A stretch of 64,000 nt of DNA from Haliotis asinina. Lineage: Eukaryota; Mollusca; Gastropoda; Lepetellida; Haliotidae. The notes beneath the pieces are model-generated. The model did not search any database, was not told the origin of the DNA, and saw nothing but the letters and a program-made list of their open reading frames with translations. Numbering within the stretch: position 1 is the first letter of the stretch; each line of letters begins with the position of its first letter. A program made the position numbers and the translations under genes. Location: the NCBI RefSeq assembly GCF_037392515.1, contig NC_090283.1:18322501-18386500 (forward strand). The letters are read 5' to 3'. Shown here piece by piece: positions 49,001-59,990 of the stretch.

Positions 49001-52000
49001 GTATTGGAGTCCACAAGTAAAATCAGCACTTAGCATGGCCACCATTGGCAGCAATTACTGCACCGTTTCGGCACTGATCGGACATTTCGATGAATTCTTC
49101 CTCATTTGTATTTTTGCTGCAATGTTTTTGAAGTGTCTGATCGGTGTTTTGACGTTGACATACACGTCGATGGCGAGACTTCAACGATAGAATTGCAAGG
49201 TACCGTGAATCTCCACTTAACCAAATCGATTCCTGACAGTTTGGTCGGATGTAGCAGTTCTAGACTTGGGTGATAATGTTTGGACGGCCGATTCTCGGGC
49301 GATCTTGGGAGGAATTGGTCTACAGGAATCGATTCCAAAGGCGAGATATGATGAACGTTGAAAAGTCGGGGAACTACAAACTGGTACTCCGTAGCTTCAA
49401 GGCGGCATATGTCGATGTTTCGATTGACGGCACTTAATTAGTCGTCCTCTAGTTAGATTTCCTCTTTTCCAGGCAAAGACGAATGACAAAATGAAAGACA
49501 ACTTTTGCCTAGCGATTAATACCGTATGCTTTTCCGCTTACGTGCACGTGCAGTTTACTTTCCGTGTTTCATAGGTGACCTTTTGGCAAATATTTCTTCA
49601 AACGCTTCGAAAACAAGGAGAAACGTTAAAACTGACGCGTTTTGGCACCGAAGCTGTTCAAGATGACTCAAAGATGACGAAACAGATATATTTGTATTGG
49701 TATTTGTATTAAGAAACGATATATGCATCTCATTAAGGTAAGAAAAACCAAACAGTACAACCGAAACATTTTCTGTTTGATACATACTGTTTGTTTACAG
49801 TTACATGAAAAATGCCTACGTTGAGGTGATGGACAAAGACGTCAGCCTCTGCTCTGATGTCCAGGTGGTGTGGAGCAGTGTCCAGCACTGTTGCTGCAGG
49901 GGAGAGGTTCACCTTCACCTGCAACGCCACCTTCCCCGTCCGCTTTGTCCGTGTAGTAAAGCGGGCCACGGACACCGCATACTTCGGCATCGGGCATGTT
50001 GACGTGCAAGGGGAAGGGACCGTAAAACCATATCGTGAGTGAACCATTTAGTCAAAGTGCTAAATGCTGATGGCTTTTAAATACATCAGCTAAGTTAGAG
50101 GCGAGTGAGATAATACATTATATCACTGTGCCCGGATTAGCCTGTCCGCATTACTATAATCCCTATACCCCGCCTCCAATCCCTGAATTGTCACGACGTG
50201 AAATCATTTTAAATGTCTTCCAATGCAAATTACCCAACTCTGTGGAAATTTATGCCTTGATGCCATACATAAATACACCCACCCTTGCACAGGTCAGCCA
50301 TATTCATCTATAAAACTAATTCTCAAACAAAGCAATGCGATCTACATTTTAATAAATTTATACGCGATATAATGATAATTCTATAGAAAATATTTATTGA
50401 CCTAAATTGTTTTTGCCCGCTTGAAATCTTTATGGGAAATTTTGAGATGAGTGTATGAGTGGGTGATTTTAGTTTTACTCCGCACTAAGCAATATTCCAG
50501 CTATATGGTGGCGCTTTGAAAATAATCGAATCTGACCAGACAATCCAGTGATCAACAGCATGAGCATCTATCTGCCCAACTGGTGACCGATGATCATGTT
50601 CAGTATGGCCCTATAAGGTCGATGAAAGGAGGTTTGAGCGTCAGTGGCGGTGACTGCATGCATGATCCAATACTCCGAGGGTGCTTGACGACATGCATAA
50701 CACTATATTGTCTTCCAGGGCCCACTTGCACAAAACGATCTTAGAGCTACAATTATTGTAAATCCTTAAGATCGCGATCTTAGGCTTCGGCTACAATCGC
50801 CATCCACTTGTACAAAGCGATTGTAGGCTAAGATCATTGTAAGTTACAATCAAAACTTACAATTGGTCGGAACCAGTTGTAAGGAGCTAAGATCATTGTA
50901 GTCAGTAGCAAAATGGCGTTCACGTTGTTGTCAGTTTCACGCAAATAATTAGCTTTGCGTTTGGGGATTGCTTTTATATTGCATAAAACTGTATGATTCA
51001 CCTCGACACTTCAACAACACGGAGAATGCAACATCGATTTAACGTTTGAAATATCGTTATTTGAGGTAGTGAACAACATCATTATCGAGTCGACATCATA
51101 GAGTACAATTCTCACCCGATTCAGTGTTGGTAAAAGTATGAACACCATAGCTTTTTGATAAACAAGGAAAGGATGGTAACGAAAGGTGTCTGCATGCGGT
51201 TAGCAGTGGCCATGACCTTTTCAATACCTCAAGGGGAGCTAATCTTAGTTTTTACGCGAGATGGGAGTGGTTTGCCTTTGCATATTATGCCGTTGCCGTA
51301 AAATCTTCCCTGCCCAAATACAATGCATGTTCTGTTGTGACAGAACAGATCTCCACGTGTTTCTTTTCGGTTAATGATTTTGTCTTAGTTTATCAGTGAA
51401 ATAATCTACAGTTGGATAACGTGCAGAATTATGTTTTTTCTAGTTGTAAAAATTGAATCTGACGAGAGACAAGAGTTGTAAACTATGCATTTTAAATAAA
51501 TATTCTTCAAACTTGAAAATTACACTTCCTGGGGTATGTGAAATTTGCATAACACGTTTTTTAACGAAATGAAAAAATAATTATCAACAAAATATCATAA
51601 AGTAATTAATATACTGTGGATGAGCATTCAACAACACATACAACACACACGAAATAAGTTACGTTTTCATATTTCCCAGTTATGAATTTTCCACAACACT
51701 CCCACAGTCATGTCACACTTTCATATCTTTACAAATCTAATGCTTGTGGGATATATTTGGGATTTTACTCCAAATAACACCTATGAGATGCCAAACTATG
51801 TTCAACTGACAGCCACTGACAAATCATGGTACATTTAGGCGTTATGTCATAAGGAAATTTTATCTGTGTGCTATCTTTTAATCTCATGATTATTAGGTAA
51901 ATAACTCAAGACCCAATTTGTTAACGTCTTTGTTTGTATTTCATTACTAGCATAACACATGATATTTCTGTGGTTGCAGTATCGCGTCTAGTTCATGAAA

Positions 52001-52990
52001 AAATAGAATGTAGAAAAGTTAGAGAATAACCCCTGAGGTACGAGTGAGTATACATGTCACCTTCCACGTTATCGCTTCCTTCTTCAACGTTATCGCTTCC
52101 TTCTTCAACGTTATCGCTTCCTTCTTCAACGTTATCGCTTCCTTCTTCAACGTTATCATTTCCTTCAAAGATTTGTGGGTTGGTTTTTTTTTCTTTTGGG
52201 GGGGGGGTTGTTTTGTTTTCATGAAAAATCTGCAAGGTGCGATTAAGGAAGGGGTGTCATTTGCGTGCAGTAACCAGTTCCACGTTTTATTTGCGCTGCA
52301 TGCTATGCGCACTTGAAGACAGTTGTAGACAGGAGTCGAGTTTAAGAAATTTCTACCTCCAACGTTGAAGAGTTCGATCTTAGTTAAGATTGCGATCTTA
52401 AATCCATGCTGTCTTAAGATCGTGTTTGTGCAAGTGGATTATAGCAATTGTACGGTGATTGTAAAATTGATTGTAGGGGCCTAAGATTGATTGTAACTAA
52501 GATTGCTCTGTGCAAGCGGGCCCAGATTTTTAGGTGGAGTTAAATATTGGGTTTGGAGTTGGACAGTGTATTATATAATTTTTAATCAGTTCTTTTAGAA
52601 GATTCGGGCGTAGTATGGATCCTTGTCCCATTTGTCATACAAGAATCAATAAAGATGGAGAGGGTAGTCAGGACTGATGTCGCGCCGTGAGACTTTGACG
52701 ACTATATAATGTTGAAAAATACTCGTACACACATTAAATGGAACTTCTTTTTTCTAGGCTCATACTACAAACCGTCCATGAACAAGAAGGTGTCTGAACC
52801 ATTCTTGATAACGTCGACAATAACAGCCGGCGACTGTGGCATCGTTTGTCACAAACATCATTCATGCATCCACTTCAGCTACAGTGCAACAGCGCCGACT
52901 GATGAGAACTGTCTGCTCACTGACAAAGCCCTGACTTCACATTACGTGAACGCCACGTCTTGGACAACCTACACCATTACCTGCTCATAA
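43067..52990 (+). CDS. Secreted F-type lectin (F5/8C-like) plus PAN/apple protein; exon 3 frame disturbed
   Basis: Exon 1 43067-43142 encodes a signal peptide (MSCLVVLLCAVLYTSVTR) and leaves phase 1. Exon 2 48577-48778 (acceptor cccacag, donor gtaagt) reads in frame ENISDGKDATQSSTYASF and PSWWKVDLRGYFKISNITV, the start of a fucolectin-type F5/8C domain. Exon 3 49801-50037 has the rest of it: YMKNAYVEVMDKDVSLCSDV early and GERFTFTCNATFPVRFVRVV later, but in two different frames, and the early part is out of phase with the canonical splice. Exon 4 52758-52990 (phase 1 again) encodes a Cys-rich PAN/apple-like domain (GDCGIVCHKHHSCIHFSYSA) and ends in TAA. No membrane segment seen, so probably secreted, binding glycans (fucose in characterised relatives). 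Either the gene is a recent pseudogene, or the sequence has small indels in exon 3. Confidence 0.72.
43365..43964 (+). mobile_element. Solo LTR, Ty3/gypsy-like, fossil
   Basis: About 600 bp starting TGTTACGAGC and ending ACCGTAACA, short inverted ends typical of LTRs. A TATA box lies in its middle. The four bases on the left (acat) and right (atat) nearly match, as worn target duplication. No internal region follows, so it is a solo LTR, non-coding. Lies in intron 1 of the lectin gene. Confidence 0.6.
44400..44930. repeat. Diverged tandem repeat, about 190-207 bp, two to three units
   Basis: gaaatactacac with a following gttgt-gagtgtt block starts near 44483 and 44672; tatgaggg-aatatac-atcag blocks near 44548 and 44748; ctgatctg returns near 44866. 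Lies in intron 1 of the lectin gene; no coding content. Confidence 0.6.
45841..46957 (+). mobile_element. Tc1-like transposon remnant, catalytic core deleted
   Basis: Inverted repeats acactgagtcaaaaaagaaa (left) and the complement of tgtgaagtttctgtattgac (right, near 46928). The open frame across 46079-46564 keeps the DNA-binding half of Tc1 transposase (DRPRSGRPRVTSRAEGH, then QTIRNRLRAANLHSRRPYCG, then LLWAQRHLRW). A short later piece (FGGGCCMVWGAF) remains, but the DDE residues are gone. Non-autonomous, in intron 1 of the lectin gene. Confidence 0.85.
47170..48010. repeat. 46-bp minisatellite, about 18 units, in lectin intron 1
   Basis: Unit cacgccagacgtttctatct then gtgcctctctgtcttggagc then ctgcaa; central units almost identical, right-hand units diverged. 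Because 46 is not a multiple of three, all frames pass through the same words, giving three overlapping open frames up to 280 codons; I do not consider these genes. Confidence 0.9.
48985..49450 (-). mobile_element. Tc1-like transposase relic
   Basis: On the minus strand a piece resembles the usual C-terminus of Tc1 transposases (CRNGAVIAANGGHAKC), ending just before an end-repeat-like aatacaaagaaacgcaac at about 49008-48985. Upstream parts are heavily altered. Lies in intron 2 of the lectin gene. Confidence 0.6.
50345..50600 (+). mobile_element. SINE A fragment with a shared 100-bp AT-rich flank
   Basis: 50448-50600 is SINE A (cagctatatggtggc, gaccagacaatccagtgatc). The preceding 100 bp (tacgcgatataatgataatt, agaaaatatttattgacc) is also present before the SINE at 56951, so the two regions share more than the SINE. 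Confidence 0.65.
50718..52523. mobile_element. 1.8-kb TIR element, non-autonomous, in lectin intron 3
   Basis: Starts GGGCCCACTTGCACAAAACG and ends with the complement of GGGCCCGCTTGCACAGAGCA. Both ends hold many cttag / gatcttag and tacaat words over about 170 bp, in inverted order. The interior shows no transposase. It carries a 21-bp minisatellite at 52062-52170. Confidence 0.75.
52062..52170. repeat. 21-bp minisatellite, five units
   Basis: Unit aacgttatcgcttccttctt plus c. Open frames on both strands pass through it because 21 is a multiple of three; not a gene. Confidence 0.85.
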
Positions 52991-53204
52991 ATATTCAACT
53001 CAAACACATCAAGCTTCGAATATACTTCACACTTTTCACAGACATATATTCTCGTGGTTGTGTCAAACTGGATTCAGAATTAAAATGGGCCGTGGCTGTC
53101 GAACGCCAGTAATGGATAAAAACTGCCACAAAAGGGACCATGGGAACTTGTAAGTAGTATTACTTCGTGCATGGACCGAAACACGACTGGCATGGACTTT
53201 GGGC

Positions 53205-53605
53205 ATAGTGCATGCGTATTTAAAGCAGACATAGTGCCTACGTATTTGAAGCAGACATAGTGCATGCGTATTTGAAACAGACATAGTGCATGCGTATTTG
53301 AAGCAGACATAGTGCATATGTATTTGAAGCAGACATAGTGCATATGTATTTGAAGCAGACAGTGCATGCGTATTTGAAGCAGGCATAGCAGCAGACATAG
53401 TGCATACGTATTTGAAGCAGACATAGTACATACGTATTTGTAGCAGACATAGTGCATACGTATTTGAAGCAGACATAGTACATACATATTTGAAGCAGAC
53501 ATAGTACATACGTATTTGAAGCAGACATTACTGCATACGTATTTGAAGCAGACATAGTGCATGTGTATATGAAGCAGACATAGTGCATGCGTGTGAGACT
53601 GGCAG
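53205..53605. repeat. 26-bp minisatellite, about 16 units
   Basis: Unit cagacatagtgcatacgtat plus ttgaag, starting 215 bp after the lectin stop codon. Open frames on the minus strand reading Cys/Tyr/Met-rich repeats come from the array. Confidence 0.88.
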
Positions 53606-53924
53606 GAGAAGTAAAAGAGAAAGAAAAATACCTCCAACATCCAAAGGCAGTGTAATGATAAGTTCGGGGATAATGGAATCTGAACGTTACAATCGATCTT
53701 CCAAATTACTGTGCTGTCAGTCGTTAACTGTTTGTATTTGTTTGATCAAAGGAAACTGGCTTGGTCGATTGGTTGTTTTAATTACACGTGTTTGTTAAGT
53801 CTTGAACGAAACACAGCATTAATGGCCCTCTGTCTATGTATGAGTCATCACTTGCATGGAGTGAAAATCGATTTAAGAAAGAATGAGGCCATTTTAAGGA
53901 TATATACACAGTACATAAGTCCAC

Positions 53925-54500
53925 TGATTAACTCTTTATAGTTTTGTCACCCTGATATACACTCAACACTTGTGTTGTAAAGCTAGTATATTTTAAAACT
54001 ATGTTCTCCTGATTAACTCTTTAAGGTTCTGCCACCCTGATATACCCACGTCACTTGTGTAGTGAGGCTTGCGTGTTGTACAAGTATGTTCTACTTACTA
54101 ACTCTTTATAGTTTTGTCACCCTGATATAGACCTGTGAAGGTTCCGGGGTAGAATAGGCCTTGTGCAACCCATGCGTGCCATAAAAGGCGACTGTGCTTG
54201 TCGTAAGAGGCGACTAACGGAATCGGGTGGTCAGGCTCGCTGACTTGGTTGACACATGTCATCGGTTCCCAACTGCACAGATCGATGCTCATGTTGTTGA
54301 TCATTGGATTGTCTGGTCCAGACTCGATTATTTACAGACCACCGACATATAGCTGGAATACTGCTGAGTGCGGCGTAAAACTAAACTCAGTCACTCACTC
54401 ACTAATCCTGATATACACACATCACTTGTGTTATGAGGCTAGCATGTTGTACATGTATTAGCTGCTGATTAACTCTTTATAGTTTGGTCATCCTGATATA
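53925..54500. repeat. Tandem repeat of about 85 bp, interrupted by a SINE
   Basis: Units of gattaactctttatagtttt, gtcaccctgatatacac and a cacttgtgt-gaggct stretch recur near 53925, 54012, 54097 and 54470. The SINE at 54131 splits one unit. Confidence 0.7.
54131..54403 (-). mobile_element. SINE A copy inserted in an 85-bp tandem repeat
   Basis: Head acctgtgaaggttccggggt, tail gagtgcggcgtaaaactaaa. cctgatata stands on both sides (54121-54129 and 54407-54415); it is part of the host repeat, as expected for a target duplication. Confidence 0.9.
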
Positions 54501-54507
54501 CACCCAA

Positions 54508-55525
54508 TAAGGTGTCCGAGTCTAATGTCACAGTAAGGTGCCCGAGCCTAATGTCGAAATAAGGTGTCTGAGTCTAATGACACAATAAGGTGTCCACGTT
54601 TAATGTCATCATAAGGTATCTGAGCCTAATGACGCAATAAGGTGTCTGAGCCTAATGTCACAATACGGCGTCCGAGTCTAATGTCACAATGTCGTGTTGT
54701 AAACATTAAAGAAGATGTAAATCCATCCTGTCCTTCTAGTTGTATAAACAATCGGTACATCCATCGCCCACTCTGTATATTCAGCACTTCAGTTAATCCT
54801 CTTGATCTCTGTACATCTCTGTACATCTCATCTGTAAATACTACATCACGGCCTTCCTGTACATATATATATATATATTGTTGCTCATCACCATACTATG
54901 TCATTCACCTGCTGAAGGGGCAAGAAGTAGCCCAGAAACATCGTGTTGTAAACATTAAAGAAGTTGTAAATCCATACCATTTGTTGTCATGTCACCCACC
55001 AACTTCTAAATGCCATTCAAGCAACTGGTCACAATAAGGGGTCCGAGCCTAATGTCACAATACGGAGTCCGAGCCTAATGTCGCAATAAGGTGTCCAAGT
55101 CTAATGTCACGATAAGGGGTCTGAGTCCAATGATGCAATAAGGTGTCCAAGTCTGGTGTCACCCACCAACTTCTAAATGCCAATCAAGCAACTGGTCGCA
55201 AGGTGTGCGAGTCTAATGACGCAATAAATTGTCCGAGCCTAATGACGCAATAATGTGTGCGAGTCTAATGACGCAATAAGGTGTCCAAGTCTAGTGATGC
55301 AATAAATTGTCCGAGCCGAATGACGCAATAAGGTATCCAAGTCTGGTGTCACAATAAGGTGTCTGAACCTAATGACGCAATAAGGTGTCTGAGCCTAATG
55401 ACTCAATAAAGTGTCCGAGTCTAATGTCACAATAAGGCGTCCGAGTCTAATGGCGCAGTAACTTGATTGAGTCTAATGACTCAATAAAGTGTGCGAAACT
55501 AATAACGCATAAAGTGTCCGAGTCC
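54508..55525. repeat. 26-bp minisatellite, two blocks split by a Penelope-like insert
   Basis: Unit cacaataaggtgtccgagtc plus taatgt; about 7 units at 54508-54690 and about 18 at 55025-55520. Units alternate between gtcac-aataagg and gacgc-aataagg forms. A 40-bp piece of the insert's flank (acccaccaacttctaaatgc) recurs at 55160 inside the second block. Confidence 0.85.
54690..55024 (+). mobile_element. Penelope-like retroelement terminal fragment
   Basis: The word cgtgttgtaaacattaaaga plus agatgtaaatccat occurs at both ends (54692 and 54942). The right copy follows ctgaaggggcaagaagtagc and ccagaaacatcg, a 3'-end signature that I associate with Penelope-like elements. No coding part remains. 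Confidence 0.5.
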
Positions 55526-56009
55526 CCATTTTGGTTCAATGTGGGAAACTCCCATGTCATGTCCCCCGCCTTGATATTCCCGTAAGATTGTTTGAATAAT
55601 GCTCAACCATGCGTACAGCTCAAATCACAGCACACACACACATGTTCAAAGAAATGCATTGTATGATGGGATTGTCACTGAATGATATTCGAAGTGCACA
55701 ATACAATGTACATGTATTAGCAATACAATGTAGCGCTGTCGACTGATCCCTCATGCGGTCGTTCAAGGTTATCTATAGGTCGGCACTATCACGGTGAGTA
55801 TAGCCGGGTGTACATTAGCTCACTGCCTACATTGACAGATAGCGAGGTGTCTGTCTATCGAAGACGGCGTTATTGAAGCCCATTACCGGTGTCCCGGGTT
55901 TCGTCTGGCTCATGGTTTATCTCATATGACCTTTCGACGTGTAGCCGTATCGGCGAGTCTGATGTCCGTAAGTATAATTTGTATCTCAAAAGACTTTCCC
56001 AAACTTCTG

Positions 56010-56810
56010 ATAAAGATTCATGTTGTATTCAGTATATTTCACTAACTTTTTTTGTGACAAGCAGTGTTTTGAAGATGTCCTTGTCAAAATATACGAATAC
56101 AATGTTGCACAAATCAATCACATACTAGAGAGTCTTTACGATTACGCCGAAGATTCATGCAGTGAGCTACTCCACCCCCACCCCCATCCCCCCACCCCCA
56201 CCCCAACCTCTTGGTTCACTCGTCAAAAAATTAGAAATAGGCAAAATGGAGGACCTGAGAGTGTTCTGGAAAGATGTGCACTGGATATCGACTATCTGTT
56301 CCACTACATCGAGGGAGGTGTACAGGATAGGGTGTTCCAATGCAAGGTGCACAGCAGGGCTAGCATCAGGAAGCAGTCTCTATCTCACACATGCGCACAG
56401 GAGGATCCTGCACAAGGACACAATACATCACTCCAAGGTGAGTTAGATAATATATGTGATGAGTCACCTAGTACAGCTGGAACGGTGTGTAGTGGATAGG
56501 AATGACTCTCTTCGGAATCAAATGAAGGCCATCGAAAATAAATTGAACACTGATGTTACATTGAAAAATTGATGCTTGACTAGAAGACAAAGGAAATCCA
56601 AAAACTGACTGTAAAACTAGAGGAATCTGACACACGGCGGCAGAACTCAGTTGAAGCTAGGACGGCAAGAACTAAAGTCACTACAAGACAGACTAACAGA
56701 ATTTGAACATGAATTGTCACGTGCTAACTACAAAATTGATGCGAAACTGAAAAGTCGGGATAACAAAATTTCCAACATTCCTTCCAAGGTACCTGTATCA
56801 AGTAAAGATA
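56010..56810 (+). mobile_element. LINE 5' part or ORF1-like remnant (uncertain)
   Basis: Broken frames include a coiled-coil-like piece (LQDRLTEFEHELSRANYKID near 56690) with heptad spacing and charged residues. It lies upstream of the reverse-transcriptase region in the same orientation, which suggests an ORF1-type remnant. I cannot assign a family. Confidence 0.35.
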
Positions 56811-56839
56811 TATAATCGAGTCTGGACCAGACAATCCAT

Positions 56840-57215
56840 TTCATTTTAATATTTTTCATTAATACGCGATATAATATTTTTTTATAGAAAATATTTATTG
56901 ACATAAATTGTATTTGCTCGCTGGAATTCTTTATCGGAAATTTTGAGATGAGTGAGTGAGTGAGTTCAGCTTTACTCCGGACTCAGCAATATTCCTCTTA
57001 TATAGCGGCGGTCTGTAAATAACCGAGTCTGGACCAGACAATCCAGTGGTTAACAGCATGAGCATCGATATGCCCAACTGGTCACCGATGACATGTGTCA
57101 ACCAAGTCAACCGGACCACCCGATCCCGTTAGTCGCCTCTTACGACAAGCATAGTCGCCTTTTATGGCAAGCATGGGTTGCTGAAGGCCTATTCTACCCC
57201 GGGACCTTCACGGGT
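56840..57215 (+). mobile_element. SINE A copy with the AT-rich flank, inserted in a LINE
   Basis: 56951-57215 is a near full-length SINE A (ctggaccagacaatccagtg, cgatcccgttagtcgcctct, gggaccttcacgggt). 56840-56950 repeats the flank seen before the SINE at 50448. LINE sequence resumes at 57217. Confidence 0.75.
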
Positions 57216-57216
57216 C

Positions 57217-58060
57217 ACTGACAGCTGTCAGCTCTGGGGTAGACACTATGCAGATTTAACAAAGCCGTACGATTCTGACAAATGTGATCAAGATTTCAAA
57301 CGTCGAACTGACGGTGAAATTGACAGGTTGGCCTATGTCAACCAAATGTATCCATGTATTGACAATGTACCCTGTGCAGACATATCTGTTCACGAAATCA
57401 CTCACAAACTGAATAGAACTAACTCGCCTGGCCCTGGCATAATTAATAATGAAGATGTGGACTTTTGGAAGGGAGGTTAGCAGTATTATTCAATGCTGTT
57501 CTTTGGCTTCAGTTCACACCCGCTTCGTATAGACACGGGGTCATTATACCCGTCTGCAAGGGTAAAAAGGATAAATCCGCCAATTATAGAGGGATTTCGC
57601 TTACATCTTGTTTGCGTAAGATGAAGTCTCCTAGAAAGAATAGAACAGTGGACCTCCCCAAATACATGCAATTCCCCCAATGTGCTACAATTTGGATGTA
57701 GGAAAGAACATGACGCAGTCCTGTCTCTATTTACCTTTACTGAATGTGTCCAAACTTATCTTAATAGGGGATCGTATATCTACACATCAGTCCAAGATAA
57801 CGAGAAGGTCTTTGACCGAAAATGGCAGTCGGGTCTTTTTGTTAAACTTTATCATTTGGGTGTAAACTGTGGACTCTATTGCGTTACTGCTACGTGTCCA
57901 TATATGCAAGTATTCAGTATAAGGATGAAAGGTCAGATACTACTGCTGTTAGACAAGGCATCAGTCAGGGTAGAGTTATCCCAGCTTGGTTATTTCTTGT
58001 GTATATACAATATACACACATACATACAAACATACACACACACACACACACACACATGTA

Positions 58061-58092
<32 letters not shown>

Positions 58093-58780
58093 ACACGTTA
58101 TATTGCAATGTGTAATACTTGCTTATGATACTACACTTATTAGTTACAATCCTAAAAGTCTACAACTAGCTTTAGACGCAGTTGTCAGCTATGCAACCAA
58201 AATGGCGATTAATCTCTCTTCGCCCGCATTCTCAAAACAACACGTCATGGTCTGTTGAACACAGATTACGCAATGGTAAACGAGCGTCACCCCCTATGAT
58301 CTGAAAATTGGACTCTTCTATTTAACAGACGAAAGAGAGGTGTACAGAGGTATAAAATGACTTATTTATGAATATTATATGATATTTAATGTCTTAATGA
58401 GAAGGAATATTAGGAAGATGATTTCCCCAGAATGACTGGGATATGTGCTTTTAATGCCCAGTAGATGTACACAGAGTGTAAATTTGAAATATTTCCAATA
58501 CAAGATTACTCAGAATATTTTAACAAAAAATACTAATTTACATGAGATTGAAATTAGGGAATCACTCTAATGCCCATTTGTCTACGGGCACGACAGTGCG
58601 TATGGCATTTCCTTTTTGAGTATAGTTTTGTAAAGGGAGTGAATACCGAACTGTCCTCGTTCGTGACTCGGGATACTGGACGAAGGACATTAGAAAATAT
58701 ATTATTTGGTTTTAAGGGGAAAATTAACAACCCTTCTAAACATTATCTGCCTGATAGTAAAGATGAATATTTGCACTAAT
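57217..58780 (+). mobile_element. Non-LTR (LINE) reverse-transcriptase remnant
   Basis: Pieces in order: WGRHYADLTKP and LNRTNSPGPGI (thumb-side start, 57230-57450); FTPASYRHGVIIPVCKGKKD and ANYRGISLTS (RT motifs 1-2, 57500-57610); FGCRKEHDAVLSLF (57690); a KVFDRKWQSGLFVKLYHLGV block (motif 3-4, 57800-57860); VRQGISQGRVIPAWLF (57950). A CA/TG microsatellite then stands where the YADD catalytic box should be. LISYNPKSLQLALDAV (58130-58170) is the downstream thumb. A further piece (CVWHFLFEYSFVKGVNTEL) lies near 58600. Several frameshifts and stops; dead. Clade not resolved (Jockey/CR1-like by feel). Confidence 0.75.
58005..58092. repeat. (CA)n(TG)n palindromic microsatellite inside the LINE
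   Basis: tacacaca repeats followed by tgtatgtgtgtgtg; the two halves are complementary and can fold on themselves. Confidence 0.9.
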
Positions 58781-59869
58781 GAGAAAATGATTTTAACCTT
58801 GAAACTTTCACCAGATCAAAAGTGAGGTAAAACAAAAAATGCAAATCATGTAAGAGTATTGCCTTTGCACATGGCGATAAAACATGTATCTCTTGGAAGT
58901 AAAACTTGAAAAAGTTGCTATTATTTTGACATGTTAGGCCATTTTGTAAAAACAATCACTACCAAAACAAGAACGTTCATTCGCCAATGCTTTCTATCTA
59001 AATAAATAATGGAATACAAACCGGATATACTTATCTTATAACATCACTAAATAATCTTATAGCAGTCCATCAAGACAAGTATAGCCCTGTGTTCCGTTGT
59101 TCAAAACAACCTTATCTCTTCAGGTCAACCTTATCTCTACGAATACAACCTTAGACCTTTACTAAGGTTAGTCTCCCGTTGCACGAAACAACCATAACTA
59201 AGGTTAACCTTAAGTTAAGATTGATAACTAAGGTTGGTCCGACCCAACCTTAGCATCTCTAAGGTTGGCAAGGGAATATGGCGGCTACTTGTATTTTCTA
59301 CAACGAGACTGAGAGATGTTTGAGGAAGCAGAGCGTGTACTGAAATCGGAATGTCCAAAATAGCATAATCACGATCACTGATATCAAGTTTTCATGTAAC
59401 CAATAATGACAATTCTGAAACGTCGCCGATGAACCCAGAATTGGTTGGGATGTTTTCGAAAATTCACTTACACGAACGCCGAAGTGCGCTTTCCGCTATA
59501 TTGGATGATGTTTACAAAATCACGTTTCGAGAAGGCCGATATTGAGGCGCCTATTACATCACGTATATTTTATAGTCAGTTGCGACAACTGCATCATTGA
59601 ATTCCCCTCACATCATAGAATCAAATTTACAAATGGTCTTTGTCACCAATACCAACTGTCTACATAAAACGAAACGAAAGATATAATCATGAGAACGAAC
59701 GCTGTGCTCGAAAGACTGCGCGTTTCAAATGTTAAAAAAAAATCCGATTTTACACTGCGTAGCATTTTCGGGAACTTTCCGACATCCAGCCGTCTGTCTA
59801 ATCATTGCTCACAGTGGTTCAATACGGTTAGAATATTCAGGGGAAGGATTTCGCAGCAAGAAATAGCAA

Positions 59870-59990
59870 ATTAAATAGAGATTAAAACATGGGCGAGTGT
59901 GTCATATTATATGAATTTTTCTGACACGAGTTTCGTAACAACAATATGACACACCCGCGAGTGTGTTAATCTCTTTATGAACCATTTGTA
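59870..59990. mobile_element. Small foldback element nested in the 3.8-kb element
   Basis: gagattaaaacatgggcgag and tgtgtcatatt at left mirror aatatgacacacccgcgagt and gtgttaatctc at right; about 115 bp. Non-coding. Confidence 0.65.

Noticed and set aside
53063-53640. Cys/Tyr-rich open frames of 116-186 codons on the minus strand
   Set aside because: Translation of the 26-bp minisatellite in three registers.
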